Shown here: positions 1 through 8,195 of the stretch, one piece after another
Layout: the number at the start of each line of letters is the position of its first letter
How positions within the stretch are numbered: the stretch's first letter is position 1
From: Drosophila miranda
Lineage: Eukaryota; Arthropoda; Insecta; Diptera; Drosophilidae
Assembly (NCBI RefSeq): GCF_003369915.1
Contig: NW_022881658.1
Span: forward strand, 1-64,000
Length of the DNA: 64,000 nucleotides
Direction: 5' to 3'
Notes under the pieces: model-generated
Seen by the model: only the letters and a program-made list of their open reading frames with translations
Databases searched by the model: none
Told to the model about the DNA's origin: nothing
Position numbers and translations under genes: made by a program

Positions 1-1416
1 CCTTGTCCACTCCCACAATGAGTAGGCATAGCAAAGATCTCAATGACAGCGAAAGTAACCATATCGAACAGCAGAGCTCCTTCCATGGCAGGTAGTGCCA
101 TCGAGCAAGAGGGTGCCTTCTATTCACATAGCTGGTGTCAAAGCCATAGTTCCCCTACTAGAAAAACTCAATTATACAGCGGGGGTGGACAGCTTCAAAA
201 CGAAAAGCACCCGGGGAACGGTATCAGAATTCAATGCGTTGATATGAACGCCCATAGGAAAATAACACAACTCCTCCACGACCAAAAGTTGCTAATGCAT
301 ACGCACCAGCCAAACGGTCAGCGTGGTGCACGCTATATTCTGAGACACCTGCACTACTCGACGACGAATGAGTGGATTTTGCTGAATTAAAAAAAAGGGC
401 CTTCGTCGTCAGATTCTGCGCCAATATGAAGCATGTAGTTACAGGAAGGCCAATAAACATGTTTGAGTTAGAGATTGAGCAGAAAAGGGATGGCTCGCAT
501 GACGAAATACTAAAAATAAATGTATTAGGAGGCCAGTCAGTGGCATTTGAAAAAAAGCTGCCACCCAGGAATCCCCTGCAATGCCACAGGTGCCAGGCCT
601 ATGGTCACACCAAAAATTATTGCCGGAACGAGCCCAAATGCATGAAGTGTGCCAGAGGCCACCTCTCAACCGAATGCACGAAGCCAGACACACCCCAGCC
701 AAGTGCGCAAACTGCGACGGGGATCACGTCAGCAGCTTTAAGGTTGTCCAGCCTTTAAAGCGGCCAGAAGCAGGCTCAAGGTCAATAAAATGATCAATGA
801 GGATAGACTCACAAAGCAAGCTATAGGGAGACCCAGCGTATGGGAGGAGATATCCAAACGTCCTCAAACATTCCGAGTGGCCCCATTTCCAGCAGGTAGC
901 CATCGCAGGGATGTGAGTGGCTGTGACGAGGGCCGAAGTGGACCAGTGAGGGGCTTCACAAACCCTTTCTCTGGCAGAAATGTCCAACCAAAGCCCAGCC
1001 ACCATAGTACCGAAATCAAGAGAAGGCTTACCAAGATTAAGAACAGAGAAAAGAGAAAACAAACACCCAGCCAAAAAAAGGATAAAGTAGGGAAAGGACG
1101 GAGAGCTCCTATAGCCGTGGACATGAATCCCAACCCAGCCGCCAGCCTTCTGGAGAAATTCCAGAATAGACTGCGAGAAGAGCAGATTGCACTCTCGCAG
1201 TCCTTGAAAACTATGGCAGTGGGTCCGGCCGAACCGGAAAGCAAGCGATTTGAAGAAAGGCTGAACAAGATCGAAGCCAGCATAAGTGACATCCTGGCTG
1301 CCATCAGTCAACTAGGCAGTCTAGTGCAGAGCCTTCCCTCCAACGGCAAAGTGAACAAGTCCGTGCCTCTCAGGGCAGACAGAGATAACAGCAACCAAAT
1401 GGAAGAAGACAACTAA
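1..1416 (+). pseudogene. gag: Gag-like ORF1, C-terminal part, copy A1, broken by homopolymer indels
   Basis: This is the C-terminal part of the family A Gag, including the three zinc knuckles and the C-terminal coiled coil. Against A2 and A3 it lacks single bases in at least six places within the first 750 bases: near 12-16, 71, 211, 377, 687 and 743. Each is a one-base shortening, mostly in a C, T or G run, and the reading frame is lost each time. From about 790 the frame is intact to the TAA at 1414-1416. The clustering at the window edge and the type of change suggest consensus errors rather than a dead gene, so the real A1 gag may be intact. Confidence 0.8.
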
Positions 1417-1417
1417 A

Positions 1418-1471
1418 ATGACTTATGTTAATATCACAGACAACATAGACAACCAGCCAATACAAACTTAA
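1418..1471 (+). CDS. 17-codon ORF between gag and pol, copy A1
   Basis: An ATG one base after the gag stop opens a 17-codon reading frame in the pol frame. It ends in TAA, and the pol ATG follows after a single TTC codon. It is present in all four A copies. Translation is not shown; it may help ribosomes reinitiate at pol. Confidence 0.4.
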   Translation: MTYVNITDNIDNQPIQT

Positions 1472-1474
1472 TTC

Positions 1475-4400
1475 ATGCACACAAACAACAGCAGCAACAA
1501 CAACAATTCCAATACGTTAAGGGTAGCCTTTTGGAATGCCTGTGGAATAAAAAATAAAATGATTGAATTAGAAACTCATATGACAAATGCGAACATACAC
1601 ATAATGATGGTCATCGAAACAAGGGTCAAACAGGATGCAACTTTATTACAAATACCGAACTACCTGACATATCACGCTGCCAATCCAAACAATCATAAAA
1701 AAGGAGGCGTCGTCACTTATGTAAAAGACAACATTAGACATGCCGCGCTTGAGCCAATACAGACCGAATTTCTTCAAAGTGCACCAATAGTAATTATCCC
1801 CAACACAAACAATAGAAAAGACATGACTGTAGTTGCATCAACATATTGTCCACCCAGCTTCAATTGGTCAAAAAGTCATTTTAGATCGTTACTACAGCAT
1901 TTTGACAACATAATAGGGGGTACCTCTGGCTTCCTTTGCTGCGGGGACTGGAACGCAAAGCACCCATGGTGGGGGAACGCCAGATCCTGCAAAAGAGGCC
2001 GTGCCCTAATGGAAGCCGTCAACTTTGGAGCCAGATACAATATCTTGGCCACAGGAGGTGCCACTCACTACCCATACGACAGCAGAAAAAGACCCTCGGC
2101 CATTGACTTTGCAGTTTGTGGTGGCTTGACAAGACATAGGCTGAAAATCCATTCATGTAGCAGTCTGGACTCCGATCACCTGCCAATAACCATCGAAATG
2201 TGTATAAATGGGGCCGACACATTCACCCAAAGTTCTATAGGCAGACGACTAATTACAAAGAAGACAAATATTAACAGAGTAAAAGAGCACTTGGAACAGA
2301 CCATAAACTTAAACACGGAAATTCACTCGGGACTGGATATTGACGACGCAGTAAATATACTGACTACAAACATACAAGACGCGGTAAAACTAGCCACTAA
2401 AAATGTAAACTCCAATCAAGGACACAGACCTGGGAATTCAAACAGACAACGAAGGATGGACAAAGCACGCTACAAACTAGACGATGAAACTAGAGCTCTT
2501 CTGCAAATAAAAAACGAACTGAACCTCAGATTTAAAATATTCCGCACAGAAGAGGCTAAAAAACTGTACAAGGCCGCCCAGAACACCCTCAGGAAAAAAT
2601 TACAAAAATTAAAAACAAACAACATTAATCAGCAATTTGAAGGTATAAACACGCAAGACAGATACAAAATGGCAAAGCTCTGGAAAGTAACAAATACAAT
2701 CAAGAGACAGCCACAACCAAACTGGCCCATTTGCACGCAGACGGGGAACTCTAACCAACGACCCGTATGGACCAAGAGTAACGAAGAGAAAGCCGAGGTA
2801 TTTGTCTCTCACTTTGAAGAACGATTCAAACCCAGACATACAAGCTCAGAAAAGGAACGCGAGACGACACAAAAAGACCTAGACATTGAGAAACAGAAGC
2901 TGACGGATGCAGCAACAAAGACACAAACACGTCCTCTCAGACCATTTACACTCCCAGAACTGACAACCGAAATCAAAAACTTGATCTCAAATAAATCCCC
3001 AGGCAATGACAGAATAGACAATGTGTTAATCAAGGCTCTCCCAAAGAAAGCCCTACTATACATCCTCCTGATCTTCAACTCAATGTTGAGATTGGGACAC
3101 TTCCCGCAAGCTTGGAAACACGCCACAATCACATTACTTCTGAAGCCAAATAAGCCTGCTCAGTCGGTAACATCCTATCGCCCAATCAGTCTCCTTTCGG
3201 GATTGGCTAAAACCTTTGAAAAACTCTTTATCAAACGATTATTTGATTTTGAGGATTTCTCTAGAGCCCTTCCCACACATCAATTTGGGTTTCGAAAAGA
3301 ACATGCCACTGAACAACAGCTAGCAAGAGTAACGCAATTCATTATGGGGGCCTTCGAAGAAAAACAATACTGCTCAGCTGTTTTTATAGATATATCTGAA
3401 GCGTTTGATAGAGTATGGCACACCGGTTTGCTATATAAGCTATCAAAACTGGTGTCTCTTCAGGCCTTCAAGCTACTAGAAAGCTACCTAAATGAAAGGA
3501 CCTTCGAAGTAATTACCAACAATGGTATTACATCGAGAATTGGAAAAATAAAAGCCGGTGTTCCTCAGGGCAGCAATTTAGGTCCTCTTCTATACAGCAT
3601 CTACTCATCTGACGTTCCGCTACCAAACTGCTTGAATGGATATCACCCCACTTCGATACCGGTGTTGAGGGAAAAAAACAGGATGTTAGCTACGTATGCA
3701 GATGACACAATTATTATGAGCAGAGCGGACTTCCCCCTGACTGCGGCAAAAATGAACGAACAATACCTAAATAAGTTCAGTGTTTGGGCTAAAAAATGGG
3801 AAATGGGCATTAACGAAAAGAAAACAGCCCACGTATTTTTCACATTGAACAAACTTAGCAAAACACAGCAAGAAAGTACGCCTAAGTTAAATGGACAAAG
3901 AATTCCTAACAAATTCAAACAAATGTATCTTGGGGTTACGCTCGATAGGAAACTTAGCCTTAACCACCATGTCAAAGCCATTATAAATAAGACAAGAACT
4001 GCGTCAATAAAACTTGATTGGATTATTGGCTGCAAAAGCCGGCTTGCCAAAGACTGCAAAGTGACCATCCTAAAACAATTAATCATGCCAATTTGGTATT
4101 ATGCTTTTCCAGTCTGGGGTGCTCTGGCTTCCGACTCATTAGTGAAAAAGATACAAACACTCCAAAACAAACTAGTGAGGAGGGCAGTTAGGGCCACAAG
4201 ATATACAAGAAACGACAATATCAGAAGTGTATACAATATCAAAACTGTCGAGGAGGTTTACGAGAAGGCTAGCGGCCGTCTCGCTAATTCACTCGTGGAT
4301 CACTCAAACTCCGAAGTGGCCAGACTGCTGACCAACCCCCATGTCCCTAATAGATTGAAATCTAGCCGCCACAGATATGACAATCAACTCCGGAAGTTTA

Positions 4401-4804
4401 TCCTCCCGCGTTGTAATGGACAACGTCAGGAACAGCAAAATCCAGATCTGGATCCGAACCGATACTATTCCGAAGCTGAGCGCAAAGTTATAGTAGAGAA
4501 GTATGTACCCATCCTGAGGAAAGGACTTCCTACTCTGCTGAGGTTAGAAAACGAAGAACAGGAAAGACTGGAAAAGGCTAAAATGGACAATAGAGAGGCC
4601 GAACGGAAGAAAAAACCATACAAACACCCGGACAGATTCTGCGAACTACAAATAAACGTGTACAGAAAAATGTATGCTCAAGGGAAATATACTAGGGAAA
4701 CAATACTTGAAAGAATCAGGGGCCAACCATTGGGTATACAAAGAATTATAGTGCCAGACCACAGAGGGGATGAAGAGGAAGGCGTCCTCCAGCCGAATGG
4801 TTAA
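1475..4804 (+). CDS. pol: ORF2 endonuclease/reverse transcriptase, copy A1
   Basis: 1109-residue ORF2 of a jockey-clade element, identical or nearly so in protein to the other A copies. The APE-type endonuclease is at the N-terminus: FWNACG (N21), the IET glutamate, YCPP, GDWNAK (157-162) and the SDH catalytic triplet (233-235). The reverse transcriptase follows, with AGVPQGSNLGP and the catalytic YADD at 741-744. The C-terminus is highly charged and I see no RNase H motif. The protein would nick or use a DNA end and reverse-transcribe the element RNA at the chromosome end. The first pol-frame ATG lies 58 nt after the gag stop and an in-frame TAA just upstream fixes the start. The 5' part of this copy's gag is outside the window. 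Confidence 0.93.
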   Translation: MHTNNSSNNNNSNTLRVAFWNACGIKNKMIELETHMTNANIHIMMVIETRVKQDATLLQIPNYLTYHAANPNNHKKGGVVTYVKDNIRHAALEPIQTEFLQSAPIVIIPNTNNRKDMTVVASTYCPPSFNWSKSHFRSLLQHFDNIIGGTSGFLCCGDWNAKHPWWGNARSCKRGRALMEAVNFGARYNILATGGATHYPYDSRKRPSAIDFAVCGGLTRHRLKIHSCSSLDSDHLPITIEMCINGADTFTQSSIGRRLITKKTNINRVKEHLEQTINLNTEIHSGLDIDDAVNILTTNIQDAVKLATKNVNSNQGHRPGNSNRQRRMDKARYKLDDETRALLQIKNELNLRFKIFRTEEAKKLYKAAQNTLRKKLQKLKTNNINQQFEGINTQDRYKMAKLWKVTNTIKRQPQPNWPICTQTGNSNQRPVWTKSNEEKAEVFVSHFEERFKPRHTSSEKERETTQKDLDIEKQKLTDAATKTQTRPLRPFTLPELTTEIKNLISNKSPGNDRIDNVLIKALPKKALLYILLIFNSMLRLGHFPQAWKHATITLLLKPNKPAQSVTSYRPISLLSGLAKTFEKLFIKRLFDFEDFSRALPTHQFGFRKEHATEQQLARVTQFIMGAFEEKQYCSAVFIDISEAFDRVWHTGLLYKLSKLVSLQAFKLLESYLNERTFEVITNNGITSRIGKIKAGVPQGSNLGPLLYSIYSSDVPLPNCLNGYHPTSIPVLREKNRMLATYADDTIIMSRADFPLTAAKMNEQYLNKFSVWAKKWEMGINEKKTAHVFFTLNKLSKTQQESTPKLNGQRIPNKFKQMYLGVTLDRKLSLNHHVKAIINKTRTASIKLDWIIGCKSRLAKDCKVTILKQLIMPIWYYAFPVWGALASDSLVKKIQTLQNKLVRRAVRATRYTRNDNIRSVYNIKTVEEVYEKASGRLANSLVDHSNSEVARLLTNPHVPNRLKSSRHRYDNQLRKFILPRCNGQRQEQQNPDLDPNRYYSEAERKVIVEKYVPILRKGLPTLLRLENEEQERLEKAKMDNREAERKKKPYKHPDRFCELQINVYRKMYAQGKYTRETILERIRGQPLGIQRIIVPDHRGDEEEGVLQPNG

Positions 4805-4849
4805 GACTTGATCCAATGGTAGAGCAAAAATCCAGAAAGTATAAACCTA

Positions 4850-6060
4850 CAATTAAAACTAATTAAAAGCAGCCAAAACATAACTTAAACCGCTCACCAA
4901 ATCACCTCCAAGCAAACCAATCAAAACCTGCAAATAAAATACAATCAAAATCAGCCAAAACAGAAATAAACTCGCTCACCAAATTCAACGCACACCTCCA
5001 AATAAACCAATTGAACCTGCAAATAAAATACAATTAAAATCTGTCAAAACACAAATTAATTTACTTACCACGCTAGCTTCCAAACAAACCAATCAAAACC
5101 TGCAAATAAAATACAATCAAAATCAGCCAAAACATAAATAGACTCGCTTACCAAATACAACGCAAACCTCCAAATATAACCAATTGAACCTGCAAATAAA
5201 ATACAATTAAAATCAGTAAAAACACAAATTAATTTACTTACCACGCTAGCTTCCAAACAAACCAATCAAAACCTGCAAATGGAATACAATCAAAATCAGC
5301 CAAAACAGAAATAAACTCGCTTACCAAAATTAACGCACACCTTCAAATAAACCAATTGAACCTGCAAATAAAATACAATTAAAATCAGTCAAAACACAAT
5401 TTAATTTACTTACCACGCTAGCTTCCAAACAAACCAATCAAAACCTGCAAATGGAATACAATCAAAATCAGCCAAAACAGAAATAAACTCGCTTACCAAA
5501 TTCAACGCACACCTTCAAATAAACCAATTGAACCTGCAAATAAAATACAATTAAAATCAGTCAAAACACAATTTAATTTACTTACCACGCTAGCTTCCAA
5601 ACAAACCAATCAAAACCTGCAAATAAAATACAATCAAAATCAGCCAAAACAGAAATAAACTCGCTTACCAAATTCAACGCACACCTTCAAATAAACCAAT
5701 TGAACCTGCAAATAAAATACAATTAAAATCTGTCAAAACACAAATTAATTTACTTACCACGCTAGCTTCCAAACAAACCAATCAAAACCTGCAAATAAAA
5801 TACAATCAAAATCAGCCAAAACATAAATAGACTCGCTTACCAAATACAACGCAAACCTCCAAATATAACCAATTGAACCTGCAAATAAAATACAATTAAA
5901 ATCAGTCAAAACACAAATTAATACTTACCACGCTAGCTTCCAAACAAACCAATCAAAACCTGCAAATAAAATACAATCAAAATCAGCCAAAACAGAAATA
6001 AACTGACTTACCAAATTCAACGCAAACCTCTAAATAAATTAATTTAGCCTGCAAATAAAA
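4850..6060 (+). repeat. 171-173 bp dimeric tandem repeat in the A1 3' UTR
   Basis: At least six units start with cacgctagc at 5069, 5242, 5414, 5586, 5758 and 5929, spaced 171-173 bp. Each unit has two related halves of about 83 and 90 bp that share an acctgcaaataaaataca core. Read on the - strand, the halves are 31-nt and 37/38-nt exon-like segments separated by 52-nt segments starting GTAAGT, GTAAGC or GTGAGC and ending TTTATTTGCAG. Example: antisense introns at 5100-5151 and 5190-5241, with exon-like segment 5152-5189. There is no long sense ORF. Confidence 0.9.
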
Positions 6061-6143
6061 TGTAGCTAAAATTAACCAAAGGAAAAGCACAAATAGACTT
6101 ACTTACCAAACTCAACGCAAACCTCCCAATGGACCAATCGAAC

Positions 6144-6266
6144 CTAAAGAAGCATATGCGCCGCCGTTCTTCTTAGAGCTGCATCGGTTGGATTCGGCCA
6201 GGAAAAGAGGGACGAGGCGATGCCGCGCTTGCGTTGCCGATGCTTGGAGGTCTCCCTGTCGTCCAT
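6144..6266 (-). CDS. Antisense ORF in the 3' UTR, shortened form (40 codons), copy A1
   Basis: This GC-rich island stands out from the AT-rich 3' UTR. On the - strand an ATG at 6266 opens a frame with a basic N-terminus and the motifs SWPNP and ALRRTA. In A2-A4 this frame runs 72 codons; here it meets TAG at the point where the 169-nt segment is missing. No known protein is recognised. Coding is suggested by base composition and by similar antisense segments in the other families, but not proven. Confidence 0.35.
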   Translation of the reverse strand: MDDRETSKHRQRKRGIASSLFSWPNPTDAALRRTAAHMLL

Positions 6267-6529
6267 ACCTCCGTTTCGCACCGGATGAGGGGTCCAGGAG
6301 CGGCGTCACAAAATTTTTATGCCTAAGCCAGAAAAAAGAAAACACAAGCCGATCTTAACTTACCTTTTGTTTACAAGAGCAAATTGATAACTGTCTAGTA
6401 TTTTTCTGTCTGTTATTATCAATGTTACCGTAAAGTAAAAAAAAATACCTAAATGTTAAAAAAATGTTAAATGTTTCCATAAATAATGTTATATGTTGCC
6501 AATAGTAATAAGAACATTAATAAATAAAG

Positions 6530-6556
6530 CTTCAGGTCACTCTAAAGTGCCCTGAG
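6530..6556 (+). other. 3'-terminal hairpin, A1
   Basis: cttcaggtcact and agtgccctgag pair around a ctaa loop, with one internal mismatch and a G-U pair. It follows AATAAA by a few bases and lies about 18 nt from the element end. It is identical in all A copies and in Y. A role in reverse-transcriptase recognition is inferred. Confidence 0.7.
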
Positions 6557-7457
6557 CCAGTCAAACCATTAAAACTGACACCTTACCACCTGAAATGTAA
6601 ATAAATAAAGTTAAAATCATCACAAAAAATCATTAAAAGCCAATAAACTACCCACCAAATCTATCATGTATTGGCGTACAAAATAACTATTTACATAACA
6701 ATCAATGTCAGTAAATACGCAAACAAGTTGTAGACATCAAGCGCAACAGCCAGTGAAAATAAAACAAACATCAGTCATCAAAAGCCAACAAATAAAACAA
6801 TAAACTACTTACCTTGATTGCTGACACCTTACCATCAAACCAGCAAAAAATAAAACTGCAGATATAATAAGATTTCAATTGACGTAAAAACAATTAAAAT
6901 CACTTTTTCTTTTTCACACCAATTTTCTTTAAACCTGAAAATAAAACACTATACTCATTAAAAGTCAACAAATATAACAACATAAATTACCTAACTTGAC
7001 TGCTTACACTCTATTACCAAACCTGCAAATATAATAAAATTAAATTCAGCCAAAATACAATTTAAAACACTTACCAAATCTGCCGCAAACCTAAAAAAAT
7101 AAAAAACAACTAAAAAAAAAAAAAAAGAGCCAACAAATATAACAACATAAACTACACAAAATTACATACAAATTATTACAAAGCTGAAGACAAAACCTGC
7201 CAATTAAATAAATAAAACACATATGGTGTACGAAATTAACTGTATGTACATAATAAATGTACATATGTCAGCAACTAAGCAAGCAGCCAGAAGACATCCC
7301 AACGCAACATCCAGTGAATCAACTTGAAAATAAAATAATTATATTCATTAAAAGTCAACAAATATAAAAACATAATTTACTTAACTTGATTGCCGACACT
7401 CCATTACCAACAAAATATAAACCTGCAAATAAAATAAAATTAATTTCATTTTAATTT

Positions 7458-7765
7458 CCACAAACAACGCATCCCGGGTGGCCGGACCAGCAGCCACTCG
7501 GCCGAGTGAGCCATTAATCAACGACTGTTGACCAACGCATCCACAAACAATGCATCCCGGGTGGCCGGACCAGCAGCCACTCGGCCGAGCGAGCCAATAA
7601 TCAACGACTGTTGACCAACGCATCCACAAACAATGCATCCCGGGTGGCCGGATCAGCAGCCACTCGGTCGAGCGAGCCAATAATCAACGACTGTTGACCA
7701 ACGCATCCACAAACAATGCATCCCGGGTGGCCGGACATGCAGCCACTCGGTCGAGCGAGCCAATC
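7458..7765 (+). repeat. 83-bp minisatellite, 3.7 copies
   Basis: Units start with ccacaaacaa at 7458, 7541, 7624 and 7707, exactly 83 bp apart, with few differences. The last unit ends early near 7765. The core ggtggccggaccagcagcc also occurs once in element X at 33394-33412. On the - strand it is largely open and encodes EWLLVRPPGMHC, close to the antisense frame of X. The unit length is not a multiple of three, so the frame changes from unit to unit. Confidence 0.92.
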
Positions 7766-7958
7766 TGAATTTAGTCTAAAATTAAAATAAAGCAAAAAAA
7801 AAAAGTAATAAATTGTAACCAATAGTAATTTGATAAATAACGTACTACATAAGAAATCGATAACTCTGTTAGATTAATATGTTGCCAAAACTCTTCATGT
7901 GTCAGTCCTAATGTTAAATGTTGCTAGTCTTAGGTAATAAGAACATTAATAAATAAAG

Positions 7959-7985
7959 CTTCAGGTCACTCTAAAGTGCCCTGAG
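7959..7985 (+). other. 3'-terminal hairpin, Y
   Basis: Same sequence and position as the family A hairpin. This shows that Y and A share their 3' terminus although the rest of the 3' UTR has diverged. Confidence 0.7.
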
Positions 7986-8004
7986 CCAGTCAAACCATTA
8001 AAAA

Positions 8005-8071
8005 GCCAGTCAAACCATTAAAAAAAAAACCATTAAAAATTAAAATTAAATGAGCCAGTCAAACCATTAAA
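8005..8071 (+). promoter_or_regulatory. Nested 5' tags of copy A2
   Basis: Between the 3' end of Y and the unique A 5' UTR lie repeated short copies of the A 3' terminus: (tga)gccagtcaaaccatta followed by A-runs of different length, starting near 8005, 8029 and 8050. D. melanogaster HeT-A carries such tags because transcription starts in the 3' end of the upstream neighbour. The sequence implies the same mechanism here. Confidence 0.75.
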
Positions 8072-8195
8072 TTAATAAAATAAAACATAAAAAAATACTA
8101 CAATCAAAGGCCACTAAAGGTATTAAATAAAAGCAATTAAAAACAAACAAAGAGGTGCTGTGCAAAAAGAACAAAATTTTTCTCTGGAGAACCAC

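Larger units (their letters stand above)
1..6574 (+). mobile_element. Family A telomeric retrotransposon, copy A1 (5' end outside window)
   Basis: Jockey-clade non-LTR element: end of gag, complete pol, and a long AT-rich 3' UTR ending in AATAAA, a hairpin and ccattaaaa at 6574. Window position 1 corresponds to 9066 in copy A2, so the first 870 coding bases of gag are missing. It is joined directly to fragment Y. It differs from A2-A4 by lacking a 169-nt segment between 6145 and 6146. Family A resembles TART/TAHRE-type elements in having both gag and pol; the exact family name is not established. Confidence 0.9.
6575..8004 (+). mobile_element. Fragment Y: 5'-truncated 3' UTR of an A-related element
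   Basis: It starts directly after the 3' end of A1 and ends with the same AATAAA, hairpin and ccattaaaa as family A, so it is the 3' remnant of a related element whose body was lost. 6575-7457 is AT-rich with decayed acctgcaaataaaat-type repeats. 7458-7765 is an 83-bp minisatellite. 7766-8004 is the conserved tail. No sense ORF is supported. It is a subfamily of A or a relative; which one cannot be decided. Confidence 0.8.

Noticed and set aside
5069-5265. The idea that spliced antisense repeat units encode a 23-residue repeat protein
   Set aside because: Units with a 38-nt exon give 69 nt per spliced unit and an open frame, but the more common 37-nt variant shifts the frame and gives a TGA. 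The array is unlikely to code; RNA-level function is more likely.
4850-6060. CRISPR-like array
   Set aside because: The spacers are themselves repeated, the unit length is 171-173 bp, and the context is a eukaryotic retrotransposon UTR.
6112-6345. 77-codon - strand frame over the A1 GC-rich island in a different frame
   Set aside because: Its 3' part exists only because of the missing 169-nt segment. The frame starting at 6266 matches the longer ORF of the other copies better.
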